Part shown: piece by piece, positions 1 to 8,205 of the stretch
Position numbering within the stretch: the first letter of the stretch is position 1
Layout of the letters: every line of letters starts with the position of its first letter
NCBI RefSeq assembly: GCF_042887685.1
Contig: NZ_JBHVOS010000012.1
Coordinates: 62,001 to 126,000 of the forward strand
DNA length: 64,000 bases
Direction of reading: 5' to 3'
DNA from: Oerskovia sp042887685
GTDB taxonomy: Bacteria > Actinomycetota > Actinomycetes > Actinomycetales > Cellulomonadaceae
Notes under the pieces: generated by a model
The model's database searches: none
The model's input: the letters and a program-made list of their open reading frames with translations, nothing else
What the model was told of the DNA's origin: nothing
Position numbers and translations under genes: made by a program

Positions 1-2
1 TC

Positions 3-869
3 CCGCGGCGGTCCGCACCGGACAGAGGCGAGGGAGCGGCGCCAGCCGCGCACGGCGGCCACCCTGCCGACGCCGCCGACGCCACCGACGCCGCCGACGC
101 CGCCACCGCCCGGTCTGCCGCGCCCGTCGGCCCCGCCGCGTCCCACGCGCCCGGCGACCACGACACGGAGCATGGCGCGCACCACGACCCCACCCCCACC
201 AGGAGCCGCTGGTCGTTCGTGCGCGAGGTCGGCATCATCGTCGTCGCGGCGCTGATCATCTCGTTCCTCATCAAGACGTTCCTGGTCCAGCCGTTCGTCA
301 TCCCGAGCGAGTCGATGGAGGACACGCTCATCAAGGACGACCGGGTCCTGGCGTCGCGCCTGGTCCCGCGCTTCCTCGACGTGCACCGTGGTGACGTCGT
401 GGTCTTCAAGGACCCGGGCGGCTGGCTCGCGAGCCAGCCGCAGGACGAGTCGACGGGCCTGGTCAAGGCTGGGGAGACGTTCCTGACGTTCATCGGCATC
501 CGGCCGGTGGACGCGAACGAGCACCTCATCAAGCGGGTCATCGGCCTGCCGGGTGACCACGTGACGTGCTGCGACGCGCAGGGTCGGGTCTCGGTCAACG
601 GTGTCCCGATCGACGAGACGTACATCAAGCCGGGGTCGGCCCCGAGCGAGATCCCGTTCGACGTGACCGTCCCCGAGGGGTACCTGTTCGTCCTGGGGGA
701 CAACCGTCAGAACTCGGGCGACTCGCGCTACAACACCGACAAGCCGGGGCACGGGTTCGTGCCCATGGACAACGTGGTGGGCACCGCGGTCGCGAAGGTG
801 TGGCCGCTCGACAGGGTCGCGTTGATGCGCAACCCGGGCAGCGTGTTCGAGGACGTCCCAGAGCCCTGA
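3..869 (+). CDS. lepB: Signal peptidase I, 5' end cut by the window edge
   Basis: Membrane-anchored serine protease that removes signal peptides from exported proteins outside the membrane. Counting from the GTG at 219, a membrane anchor spans residues 5-22. The box-B motif PSESMEDT follows, with nucleophile Ser32. The general-base Lys sits near residue 105 in KRVIGLPGD, and box E GDNRQNSGDSR lies near 160-170. The frame is open back to base 3 without a stop or an ATG, reading as a polar His/Asp/Ala-rich segment ending RSRWSFVREVG. I therefore infer that the protein starts upstream of the window with a disordered cytoplasmic tail, common in actinobacterial LepB. The alternative is a short form starting at GTG 219. 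All catalytic motifs are present and the function is secure; the start is not. Confidence 0.9.
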   Translation, partial: PRRSAPDRGEGAAPAAHGGHPADAADATDAADAATARSAAPVGPAASHAPGDHDTEHGAHHDPTPTRSRWSFVREVGIIVVAALIISFLIKTFLVQPFVIPSESMEDTLIKDDRVLASRLVPRFLDVHRGDVVVFKDPGGWLASQPQDESTGLVKAGETFLTFIGIRPVDANEHLIKRVIGLPGDHVTCCDAQGRVSVNGVPIDETYIKPGSAPSEIPFDVTVPEGYLFVLGDNRQNSGDSRYNTDKPGHGFVPMDNVVGTAVAKVWPLDRVALMRNPGSVFEDVPEP

Positions 870-962
870 GCGACGTCCCCTGCACGACGACCACGCCGCC
901 CGGGCGCTCCGGCCTCGCATCCCCTAGCGTGGGGGCACTGCCCGCGCGCGGAAGGACTGCCC

Positions 963-2180
963 GTGTCTTGGAGCTCGACCCGACCTGTCGGAGGACTGCG
1001 CCGCGTGGCGCTCGGTGTGGGGGTCGCGGTGGCCGCCCTGGCGGTGGTCGCAGGCTGCACGGGATCGCCCTCGGCGTCCCCGGGCCCGACGCCGGAGCGC
1101 CCTTCCGCGGGCGCCTCGCCGTCGGAGGGGCCCACGCCGACGCCCACCCCGCCCCCCAGCCCGACGCCGACGCTGACCCCCACACCGACGCGCGCCGCGT
1201 CGAACGTGCCGATGACGAGGCTCGCGCCGGGCGAGAACCCGCCGCAGTTCGTCATCTTCTCGTTCGACGGTGCCGGGTGGCACGACCGCTGGACCGAGTT
1301 CCGTGAGGCGGCTGCGCAGGTCGACGCGCGGTTCACGGGGTTCCTCACGGGCATCTACCTCCTCACGGACGAGCACCGGGACGCGTACACGGGGCCCGGG
1401 CACCCGACGGGCAAGGCGTCGGTGAGCTTCGGGGGTGACGCGGCGACCGTGACGACGCTCGTGGGCGACCTCAACGCGGCGTACATGGAGGGGCACGAGA
1501 TCGGGACGCACTACAACGGGCACTTCTGCGCGGACAACCCGCCGGGTGGGGGCTCGTGGTCCACGGCGGACTGGAACAGCGAGCTCGACCAGTTCTTCGG
1601 CTTCTGGAACGGCTGGCAGGAGATCGACGGCCTGCAGGGCACGCCGCCTCTCGCGATCCCCGCGTCCGAGGTCAAGGGTGGCCGGACGCCGTGCCTCGAG
1701 GGGAACTGGGACCAGATCGCTCCCGCCTGGGCCGCGCACGGGCTGACGTACGACTCGTCGATCCCGGGCAGCGGCATCGCGTGGCCCAAGCAGGAGTACG
1801 GCGTGTGGGAGTTCCGCATGCAGACCACGGCCTCGCCGACGCTCGGCAGCGTCATGGCCATGGACTACAACTTCTGGTACAAGTTCAACAAGGCGAAGAA
1901 CCAGCCCGAGCGGGCCCCGGAGATCCACGCCGCGGTCCTCGAGACGTACCGCCACATGTACACGGCGGCGTTCACCGGCAACCGTGCGCCGGTCCTCGTG
2001 GCGAACCACTTCAACCAGTGGAGCGGCAACGCGTTCAACCCGGCGGTCAAGGACTTCATGCTCGAGACGTGCGGCAAGCCCGAGACGATCTGCGCGACCT
2101 ACCAGGACGTCATCGCCTGGATGAACCTGCAGGACCCGGCGGTGCTCGCCGAGCTCCAGGCCCGGCCCGCGGTGTACTGA
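963..2180 (+). CDS. Secreted lipoprotein with polysaccharide-deacetylase-like domain
   Basis: Starts at GTG after GGAAGGA. The N-terminus is a lipoprotein signal, with a hydrophobic run ending in the lipobox VVAGC near residue 30. A Pro/Thr/Ser-rich spacer follows to about residue 80, rich in PTPTP-type units. The folded part opens with QFVIFSFDGAGW and has GHEIGTHYNGH. This resembles the NodB-type Asp and His-x3-His metal-binding arrangement of carbohydrate esterase family 4, although the SFDGAGW version is atypical. Four cysteines and many aromatic residues suit an extracytoplasmic domain. The likely substrate is cell-wall or other polysaccharide, but this is inference. A Nudix gene starts three bases after its stop, so the two are probably co-transcribed. 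Confidence 0.8.
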   Translation: MSWSSTRPVGGLRRVALGVGVAVAALAVVAGCTGSPSASPGPTPERPSAGASPSEGPTPTPTPPPSPTPTLTPTPTRAASNVPMTRLAPGENPPQFVIFSFDGAGWHDRWTEFREAAAQVDARFTGFLTGIYLLTDEHRDAYTGPGHPTGKASVSFGGDAATVTTLVGDLNAAYMEGHEIGTHYNGHFCADNPPGGGSWSTADWNSELDQFFGFWNGWQEIDGLQGTPPLAIPASEVKGGRTPCLEGNWDQIAPAWAAHGLTYDSSIPGSGIAWPKQEYGVWEFRMQTTASPTLGSVMAMDYNFWYKFNKAKNQPERAPEIHAAVLETYRHMYTAAFTGNRAPVLVANHFNQWSGNAFNPAVKDFMLETCGKPETICATYQDVIAWMNLQDPAVLAELQARPAVY

Positions 2181-2183
2181 GCC

Positions 2184-2651
2184 GTGGTCACGAGCGCGGG
2201 GCTCCTGCTCCACCGGGTCGTGGACGACGGCGTGGTCGAGGTGCTGATCGGGCACATGGGCGGGCCGTTGTGGGCGCGCAAGGACGAGCGTGCGTGGACG
2301 ATCCCCAAGGGTGAGCTCGCCGCCGACGAGGACGCGCACGACGCCGCGGTGCGCGAGTTCACCGAGGAGCTGGGCTCGCCGCCGCCCGACGGCCCCGAGG
2401 TCGACCTGGGCGAGGTCCGGCAGCGCGCGGGCAAGACGGTCAGGGCGTGGGCGCGCCGGGCCGGCTTCGACGTGAGCACCGTGGTGAGCAACACGTTCGA
2501 GATGGAGTGGCCGCCGCGCTCGGGTCGCCGGGCGTCGTTCCCGGAGCTGGACCGGGTGGCGTGGGTGCCGCTCGCCAGGGCGCGCGAGCTGGTGGTCGCG
2601 GGCCAGGTGGGTCTGCTGGACCGCCTCGAGGAGGTTCTCGCGGGCCCCTGA
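2184..2651 (+). CDS. Nudix hydrolase
   Basis: A 155-residue Nudix-fold protein predicted to hydrolyse a nucleoside diphosphate linked to another moiety. The Nudix box G-x5-E-x7-REUxEExGU is intact, from GELAADEDAHDAAV to REFTEELGS at about residues 43-65. It is preceded by WTIPKG, where the lysine often contacts substrate. A tail WVPLARARELVVAGQVGLLDRL resembles the common C-terminal WV.LxxA signature of MutT/DR1025-like members. It starts with GTG immediately after the upstream lipoprotein stop, so translation may be coupled. The exact substrate cannot be read from the sequence. A strong hairpin follows at once. Confidence 0.88.
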   Translation: MVTSAGLLLHRVVDDGVVEVLIGHMGGPLWARKDERAWTIPKGELAADEDAHDAAVREFTEELGSPPPDGPEVDLGEVRQRAGKTVRAWARRAGFDVSTVVSNTFEMEWPPRSGRRASFPELDRVAWVPLARARELVVAGQVGLLDRLEEVLAGP

Positions 2652-2654
2652 CCT

Positions 2655-2732
2655 GCCCGACGACGGAGCGCGCCCCGGGCGACCACCTCTCCGTCGTGAG
2701 GTGGTCGCCCGGGGCGCGCTGCGCCGTCGGGC
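2655..2732. terminator. Long bidirectional hairpin between convergent genes
   Basis: Bases 2667-2689 and 2698-2720 are a perfect 23-bp inverted repeat around an 8-nt loop. It is flanked by outer arms reading GCCCGACGACGG and GCGCCGTCGGGC. It sits between the stop of the Nudix gene on plus and the stop of the AztD-like gene on minus, as expected for a shared terminator. There is no U-tract, which is usual in such genomes. The outer arms are copies of the dispersed word GCCCGACGRCG found throughout the window. Confidence 0.8.
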
Positions 2733-2755
2733 ACGGAGAGCCTGCGAGGGCCGTC

Positions 2756-4030
2756 CTACTCCGGGAGGCCCGTGACCCCCGTCAGCTCGTTGGGGACGAC
2801 GTCGAGCGTGGTGCTCGCGTAGACCTCGCCCGACTCGATGTCGACCGCGTGCACCGCCTTGGTCGCGGGGTCGGTCACGTACGCGGTGTGGTCGAGCACG
2901 AAGAGCGTGGGGCGCGGGGCCTGCCACTCGTCGGGCTCGGTCCAGGCGCCCGTCACGGCGATGGTGCTGGTGATCGCACCCGTGGCGGGGTCGATCACGC
3001 GCAGCGACCCGTCGGTCCCGAGGACGAGGGCCTCACCGTGCGGGCCGCGGCCGAGCGAGCGGAACGAGTAGCTCGCCCCCGTGTCGACCAGGGTGATCTG
3101 CTTGCTCACGGTGTCGACGAGCGAGACGCGGGTGGGGCGTTCGAGCTCGGCGTCGGGGTCGGTCTTGTAGTCGCCCAGGACGACCGTGGACTCCTCGGAG
3201 CCGGCCTGGTTGCCGATGCGGCCGTACGCGTCCGCCGACGCGATCTTGGTCAGCTCGCCGCCCGCGTAGACGACCACGCCGTCCTGGCAGCCCACGACCA
3301 CGGCCTCGTCGGACGCGACGGCCTCGCCGTGCACCCCCGGGCAGGCGTCGGTGCGCGCGATCTCGTGGCGTCCGCTGTCGAGGACGACGACGCTCGACCG
3401 GGCGTCCTCGGTGCCGTCGGTGACCAGCAGGTCGCCGTTCTCGAGCTCGACCGCGACACCGTGGTGCGGGGACGGCGTCGTGTAGGTGGTGGTCTTCGGG
3501 TCGCCGTCGGCGAGGTCGTGCGGGTCGAACGACTCGACGAGCCCCGAGCCGTCGTTGAACAGGACCGTGCGGCCCGCGTGGCGGACGACGTGCCCGGGGT
3601 GGTTCGCGGCGAACTCGACCTTCGTGAAGGCCGGGTCGGACGTGTAGAAGTGCGAGTGGTTGCCGTGCGGCTCTCCCCACGTGCCGAGGTCGAGGACCCG
3701 GAACGCGTCGCCCGCGGAGACGATCACGTGGCGCTCGTCGCCTGCGGGGTTGAGGCGCGTGAAACCGTCGACGGGCAGGTCGGCGACCTGTTCGAGGCTC
3801 GTGCCGTCGAGCACGACGACGCCCCCGTCGTAGGTCAGGGCGATGCGCGGGGTGTCGGTCGCGGCCTCGGTCCCGTGGCCGCCCTCCTCGTGCTCGTCGT
3901 GCTCGTGGTCGTGCTCTGCCGCGTCGGAGGCGGCGGGGGAGCCCTCGCCCGTGGCGCAGCCGGCGAGGACGGCGGCGGGCAGGGCGAGGGCGATCCCCAG
4001 GGCGAGGCTGCGGTGTCTGGTGCTGGTCAT
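2756..4030 (-). CDS. aztD: AztD-like zinc metallochaperone lipoprotein
   Basis: Predicted lipoprotein of 424 residues that binds zinc outside the membrane and passes it to an importer. The start at ATG 4030 gives a signal peptide ending in the lipobox LAGC. A metal-binding stretch HDHEHDEHEEGGHG follows at about residues 37-52. The rest is a beta-propeller-like series of short repeats (LTYDGGVVVLDG, HVIVSAGDAFRVLDLG) with scattered His motifs such as HGNHSHF and SPHHG. AztD is known as the periplasmic chaperone of the AztABC zinc system. No aztABC genes lie beside it here, so it is an orphan in this window. The Fur-family palindrome 92 bases upstream (4123-4141) suggests repression by Zur when zinc is plentiful. 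Confidence 0.75.
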   Translation of the reverse strand: MTSTRHRSLALGIALALPAAVLAGCATGEGSPAASDAAEHDHEHDEHEEGGHGTEAATDTPRIALTYDGGVVVLDGTSLEQVADLPVDGFTRLNPAGDERHVIVSAGDAFRVLDLGTWGEPHGNHSHFYTSDPAFTKVEFAANHPGHVVRHAGRTVLFNDGSGLVESFDPHDLADGDPKTTTYTTPSPHHGVAVELENGDLLVTDGTEDARSSVVVLDSGRHEIARTDACPGVHGEAVASDEAVVVGCQDGVVVYAGGELTKIASADAYGRIGNQAGSEESTVVLGDYKTDPDAELERPTRVSLVDTVSKQITLVDTGASYSFRSLGRGPHGEALVLGTDGSLRVIDPATGAITSTIAVTGAWTEPDEWQAPRPTLFVLDHTAYVTDPATKAVHAVDIESGEVYASTTLDVVPNELTGVTGLPE

Positions 4031-4122
4031 GGCGTCACGGGACCCCGACGGGTCCCACCGTCCTTCCGGTAGGTGGATCGGTCCCGACGCAGGAGCGTCG
4101 GACCTCGCACACCGTAGCAGAG

Positions 4123-4141
4123 AATGAGAACCACTCTCATT
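4123..4141 (-). promoter_or_regulatory. Fur-family (Zur or Fur) operator upstream of aztD
   Basis: A perfect 7-bp inverted repeat, AATGAGA and TCTCATT around five bases. Read on the minus strand it extends to GATAATGAGA...TCTCATTCTC, close to the classical GATAATGATAATCATTATC box of the Fur family. It is an AT-rich island in a GC-rich gap and lies 92-110 bases before the aztD start. The zinc-binding product makes Zur the most likely regulator; the assignment between Zur and Fur is inference. The rest of the gap 4031-4259 holds no gene that I can support. Confidence 0.72.
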
Positions 4142-4259
4142 ATCAATCGATGGCGAGCGATCCCGGGTGCGCCGGGCGGAGCCGCCGCCACCGCCCGACC
4201 GCCCCGCCACGCGCCGCGCCGCGCCGTGTAGCGCCGCCCGCCTCGCCCTGCTCCGCCCG

Positions 4260-5009
4260 CTACGCGTCGCGCACGAGGACCCGCCACGTTCCCAGGCCGC
4301 CGACGACGACCACCCACGCGAGCGCGACGAACGTCGCCGTCGGCCCGTCGAGCGCGCCGGGACCAGCGTCGAACCAGGTCGCCGCGGCGCGGTCGGGCAA
4401 CCAGCGCGCGTGCTCGGTCGCACCCGCGAGCAGCGGGGACACGACGAGGACCAGCGCGAGGACACCGACGAGCGCGGGCACGAGGTGACGCACGACCAGA
4501 GCCACGGCGTGCGCGAACACCCCGATCACCACGAGGTAGGCCGCGGCCCCCAGGAGCTCCCCCGCTCCGGCGCCGTCCGCCGCGACGGGCGCGTCGAGCA
4601 GGCCTTGCGTGACCGTGGCCGCAGCAACGCACGCGCCGAGCGTCGCGATCGCCGTGAGCGCGACCACCCCGGCCGCCGCGACGCTCTTGCCCGCGACGAG
4701 CACTCCCCGCCGCGGCACCGCTGCGAGCGTCGTGGCGATCTGGCGGCCCGCGTGCTCCTGCGAGACCGCGAGCACCCCGACGAGCACGAGACCCGCCACG
4801 ACGAACGGCACCGTCCGGAGCGTGACGTCGACCGCCGAGCCGGGAAGGTCCTGGTCGGCGGCGGCGGACGCCTGCGCGGCGGCGATCAGGGCACCGACCG
4901 CGACGGTCCCCACGACGGCGAGGGTCGTGACGGGCAGCGTGCGGAGCTTGTCGAGCTCCGCGACGACGACGGACGGGAGTCCCACGGCCCGCACGGGCAC
5001 GGCCCTCAC
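4260..5009 (-). CDS. ABC-2 type transporter permease (second subunit)
   Basis: About 249 residues starting at GTG 5009, which overlaps the stop of the preceding permease in a GTGA junction. Six hydrophobic segments can be seen. An N-terminal VVVAELDKLRTLPVT precedes the first segment, and the motif GRQIATTLAAVPRRGVLVAGK lies in the cytoplasmic loop after the second. Both are typical of bacitracin/lantibiotic-type ABC-2 permeases. It is paralogous to the adjacent gene, which carries GRQIGTTLVAAPRRAGVLVAK at the same place. Together with the ATPase at 5791-6504 it should form an efflux or immunity transporter with a heterodimeric membrane part. The adjacent two-component pair on the other strand suits a stress-sensing role; the substrate is unknown. 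Confidence 0.82.
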   Translation of the reverse strand: MRAVPVRAVGLPSVVVAELDKLRTLPVTTLAVVGTVAVGALIAAAQASAAADQDLPGSAVDVTLRTVPFVVAGLVLVGVLAVSQEHAGRQIATTLAAVPRRGVLVAGKSVAAAGVVALTAIATLGACVAAATVTQGLLDAPVAADGAGAGELLGAAAYLVVIGVFAHAVALVVRHLVPALVGVLALVLVVSPLLAGATEHARWLPDRAAATWFDAGPGALDGPTATFVALAWVVVVGGLGTWRVLVRDA

Positions 5010-5794
5010 GCGTCCCGCCGCGAGAACCAGGCGCCCGCGACCACGAGGAGCACCAGGGCCCATCCGGTCATGACGAGCGCCCCGGGCCCGGCCGCCAGCC
5101 CGCCGGCGACCGTGTCGACGTCTCCGAAGAGCCTGCGCCCGGCCATGTCCGGGAGCCAGTGCGCGGCCGGCGTCAGCATCGTGAGCAGGAGCGACACCGA
5201 CACGAGCGAGCTGTTGACCACGAGCACGAGGAGCGGGACGACGCCGCTGCGCGTGAAGACCGTGACGGCCAGGGCGAGGAGCGCGGTGAGCGTCCAGTAG
5301 AGGGCCGCGCCGAGGCAGCGTCGGACGGCCTCGTCGGTCGGGACCGTCGAGGTCGCGGCGGCGCCGATGATCGCCTCGGCGAGGGCGACGCTCGCCGGGA
5401 CCGCGACGGCTGCGGTCGCGAGCACGAGCAGGACGACCGCGGCGGCCTTCGCGACCAGGACGCCCGCGCGGCGCGGGGCGGCGACGAGCGTCGTGCCGAT
5501 CTGACGTCCGCCCCCGGCGTCGGGGCTGTTCGCCGTGAACTCGCTGCTCATCGCGACCACGCCGATCACGACCGCCCCCACGGTCCCGATCGGCATGGAC
5601 GCGAACGCGGTGTCGAACGCGGAGCCGTAGCCCGAGTCCTCGGGGCGTCCGGCGACGAGCGCGTCGCGGACCCCGACCGCGTTGAGCAGGGTCAGCGCGG
5701 CCGTCCCGAGGACGGCGACCGCCGCCCCGGTCCACGCCGCGGGGAGCGCCGACAGCTTCTGCAGTTCTGCGGCGAGCACGTTCCACGCCCTCAT
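5006..5794 (-). CDS. ABC-2 type transporter permease (first subunit)
   Basis: 262 residues from ATG 5794, which overlaps the stop of the ATPase gene (ATGA). The N-terminus MRAWNVLAAELQKLSALPAAW leads into the first membrane segment, and a total of about six are seen. The loop motif GRQIGTTLVAAPRRAG is shared with the downstream paralogue. The start was chosen from the ATGA coupling. It forms the membrane channel of a three-gene exporter with the ATPase upstream and the second permease downstream. Confidence 0.84.
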   Translation of the reverse strand: MRAWNVLAAELQKLSALPAAWTGAAVAVLGTAALTLLNAVGVRDALVAGRPEDSGYGSAFDTAFASMPIGTVGAVVIGVVAMSSEFTANSPDAGGGRQIGTTLVAAPRRAGVLVAKAAAVVLLVLATAAVAVPASVALAEAIIGAAATSTVPTDEAVRRCLGAALYWTLTALLALAVTVFTRSGVVPLLVLVVNSSLVSVSLLLTMLTPAAHWLPDMAGRRLFGDVDTVAGGLAAGPGALVMTGWALVLLVVAGAWFSRRDA

Positions 5795-6504
5795 CGGACG
5801 GTCTCCCGGCCATCGCTCGTGAGCGCGAAGAACGCGTCCTCGAGGGTGTCGTGGCGACGGGTCACGTCGTCGAGCGTCCCGTCCGCGACGACCCGCCCGC
5901 GCGAGATGATCACGAGGTCGTCGGCGATGTCGGCGACCTCGCCCATGAAGTGGCTCGACAGCAGGACCGTGCCGCCCGCGTCGGCGTGCGCGCGGAGCAG
6001 GCCGCGGATCCATCGGATGCCCTCCGGGTCGAGCCCGTTGACGGGTTCGTCGAGGACCAGGGCCTCGGGTTCGCCCAGCAGCGCGCACGCGAGCCCCAGG
6101 CGCTGCCCCATCCCGAGGGAGTAGCGTCCCACGCGCGTCCGTGCCGACGCCGTGAGTCCCACCTGGTCGAGCACGTGGTCGACGCGCCGCTGCGGGATCC
6201 CGTTGCTGCGCGCCACCCAGGAGAGGTGGTTGCGGGCCGTGCGGGAGCGGTGCGCCCCGGAGCCGTCGAGCATCGACCCGAGGGTGCGCAGAGGGTCGCG
6301 CAGGGACCGGTAGGGCTGACCTGCGACGAGGGCACGTCCCTCGTCGGCGCGATCCAGGCCGAGGAGGATGCGCAGGGTGGACGACTTGCCGGCTCCGTTC
6401 GGCCCGAGGAACGCGGTCACCCGGCCCGGGCGGGCCTCGAAGCCGACGTGGTCGAGGATGGTGCGGGGGCCGTGGCGTTTGACGAGGTGCTCGATGGTCA
6501 ACAT
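5791..6504 (-). CDS. ABC transporter ATPase of a lantibiotic/multidrug-type exporter
   Basis: 237 residues from ATG 6504; a GTG two codons earlier is possible. Walker A is GPNGAGKSS at about residues 34-42. The signature region reads YSLGMGQRLGLACALLG, a variant of LSGGQ typical of this exporter class. Walker B EALVLDEPVNGLDPEG and the H-loop VLLSSHFMGE follow. It powers the two ABC-2 permeases downstream, translationally coupled through ATGA and GTGA overlaps. It lies back to back with the histidine kinase gene at 6635, so the two units share a 130-bp control region. Confidence 0.9.
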   Translation of the reverse strand: MLTIEHLVKRHGPRTILDHVGFEARPGRVTAFLGPNGAGKSSTLRILLGLDRADEGRALVAGQPYRSLRDPLRTLGSMLDGSGAHRSRTARNHLSWVARSNGIPQRRVDHVLDQVGLTASARTRVGRYSLGMGQRLGLACALLGEPEALVLDEPVNGLDPEGIRWIRGLLRAHADAGGTVLLSSHFMGEVADIADDLVIISRGRVVADGTLDDVTRRHDTLEDAFFALTSDGRETVR

Positions 6505-6634
6505 GCCCACAGTCCAGCTGCCGGGGTCGTGCAGGTCATCGGCCCGGGGGCCGGACCTGAGCCTCGGCGTCCGACCGTGGTCCCTCGGACCGTGGTCCGA
6601 TGTGCGGGCCCCGCCGGGTCCCTAGACTCCGAGG

Positions 6635-7492
6635 GTGGAGACGACCGCCCGCCCCGTGCTGCGATCTCGCGTCTGGCCGATCGCGGGCGGCCTCGTCGGC
6701 GGCCTCGTCCTCGGGTTGGCGACGCTCGGCGTCGACCGCCCCGTGACGGCCCTCGTCGTCCTGCTGGTCGCGACCGCCGTGACGGCGGGCGTCCTGGCGT
6801 GGGCCCTCCTCCGGTCCCGGCGCGAGCGTCGCGCGTACGAGGAGGACCTGACGGCCTGGGCGGCCGAACGGGCTGCGCAGGCCGAGCGGCTGCGCATCGC
6901 GCGCGACCTGCACGACCTCGCGTCGCACGGCCTGGGCCTGATCACGGTGCGCGCCGCGTCGGCGCGCACGGTGCAGGGGCCCGACGGCGAGGCCGAGCGG
7001 GCCCGCGCGCTCGCCGACATCGAGCGCGCCGGCCGGGACGCGACCACGGAGCTGCGCAGGATGCTCACGGTCCTGCGCAGCCCGGGCGACGACGCCCCGC
7101 TGCGTCCCGCGGAGACGCTCGACGACCTCCCGTGCGTCGTCGAGGGCGCCCGGTCCGCCGGGCTGGACGTCACGCTCGACGTCGAGGACCTCACCGTGTC
7201 GGCCGGCGTCGGGCTCGGCGTGTGCGCGGTCGTCCGTGAGGCCCTCGCGAACGTCCTGCGGCACGCGGGGCCGACCCGGGCCCGGGTCCTCCTCGGCCGT
7301 GACGCCGCGGGGCTGCGGCTCGTCGTCGAGGACGAGGGACCCGCCGTCGGGTGGGTCCCGCACCCCGGGGCGGGAGTGGGGCTCGCAGGTCTGCGCGAGC
7401 GGGTCGCGACGCTCGGCGGCTCGGTCGTCGCGGGCCCCTGCGGGCCAGGGTTCCGTGTGAGCGTCGCCCTGCCGTACGGGGGGCGGTCGTGA
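6635..7492 (+). CDS. Sensor histidine kinase (HisKA_3 family)
   Basis: 285 residues from GTG 6635. Two membrane helices near residues 13-33 and 38-55 come first, with almost no extracellular loop. They lead into the dimerisation helix with the phospho-acceptor box RIARDLHDLASHG (His at about 91). The ATPase half has VVREALANVLRHAG (N box), VVEDEG and GVGLAGLRERV (G box). Kinases with so little outside domain usually sense through the membrane or a partner transporter. The response regulator gene overlaps its stop by GTGA, and the ABC exporter is divergent, so control of that exporter is the simplest inference. Confidence 0.92.
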   Translation: METTARPVLRSRVWPIAGGLVGGLVLGLATLGVDRPVTALVVLLVATAVTAGVLAWALLRSRRERRAYEEDLTAWAAERAAQAERLRIARDLHDLASHGLGLITVRAASARTVQGPDGEAERARALADIERAGRDATTELRRMLTVLRSPGDDAPLRPAETLDDLPCVVEGARSAGLDVTLDVEDLTVSAGVGLGVCAVVREALANVLRHAGPTRARVLLGRDAAGLRLVVEDEGPAVGWVPHPGAGVGLAGLRERVATLGGSVVAGPCGPGFRVSVALPYGGRS

Positions 7493-8205
7493 CGGCGTCG
7501 GGCTCCGCGGAGGCCGAGGCGCCGGTGCGGGTGCTCGTCGTGGACGACCAGCCGTTGATCCGCCACAGCCTGCGGCTCGTGGTCGACGGCGCACCCGATC
7601 TCGCGGTCGTGGGCGAGGCGGGCTCGGGCGAGGCCGCGGTGGAGACCGCTCGCCGGACCCGCCCCGACGTCGTCCTCATGGACGTGCGGATGCCCGGTGG
7701 TGACGGGATCGACGCGACGCGCCGGATCGTCGGGGACCCCGACCTCGTGGCGACACGCGTCCTCGTGCTCAGCATGTTCGAGCTCGACGAGTACGTCCAC
7801 GGAGCCCTGCGCGCGGGAGCGAGCGGCTTCCTGCTCAAGGACGCCGAGCCCGAGAGTCTCGTCGACGCCGTACGGCGTACGCACGCCGGTGAGTCCCTGT
7901 TCGCCCCGGCCATCCTCACCCGGATCGTCACGCACTACCTCGACGGCGGGCCCTCGCGCGAGGCGGTCGCCCCGACGGCCCTCACGAGCCGGGAGGTCGA
8001 GGTGCTCGCGCTCGTGGGGAGCGGGCTGTCCAACCAGGAGATCGCGCAGAGGCTGACGATCTCGATGGGCACGGTCAAGACCCACGTCGGCAACCTGCTC
8101 GCCAAGCTCGCCGCTCGCGACCGGGCCCAGCTCGTCATCGCCGCGTTCGACCACGGGCTCGTGACCGCGGGGCGCCCGACGCCGGGCGGCACGCTCAGGC
8201 GGTGA
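7489..8205 (+). CDS. LuxR/NarL-type response regulator
   Basis: 238 residues from GTG 7489, overlapping the kinase stop. The receiver domain has VLVVDDQP, the phospho-Asp in VVLMDVRMPGGDG (about residue 64) and the conserved Lys in GFLLKDAEPE. The C-terminal helix-turn-helix reads LTSREVEVLALVGSGLSNQEIAQRL to TVKTHVGNLLAKL, the LuxR signature. It is the cognate partner of the upstream kinase. Its last 11 bases overlap the convergent glycosyltransferase gene, so there is no room for an intergenic terminator. Confidence 0.94.
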   Translation: MTASGSAEAEAPVRVLVVDDQPLIRHSLRLVVDGAPDLAVVGEAGSGEAAVETARRTRPDVVLMDVRMPGGDGIDATRRIVGDPDLVATRVLVLSMFELDEYVHGALRAGASGFLLKDAEPESLVDAVRRTHAGESLFAPAILTRIVTHYLDGGPSREAVAPTALTSREVEVLALVGSGLSNQEIAQRLTISMGTVKTHVGNLLAKLAARDRAQLVIAAFDHGLVTAGRPTPGGTLRR

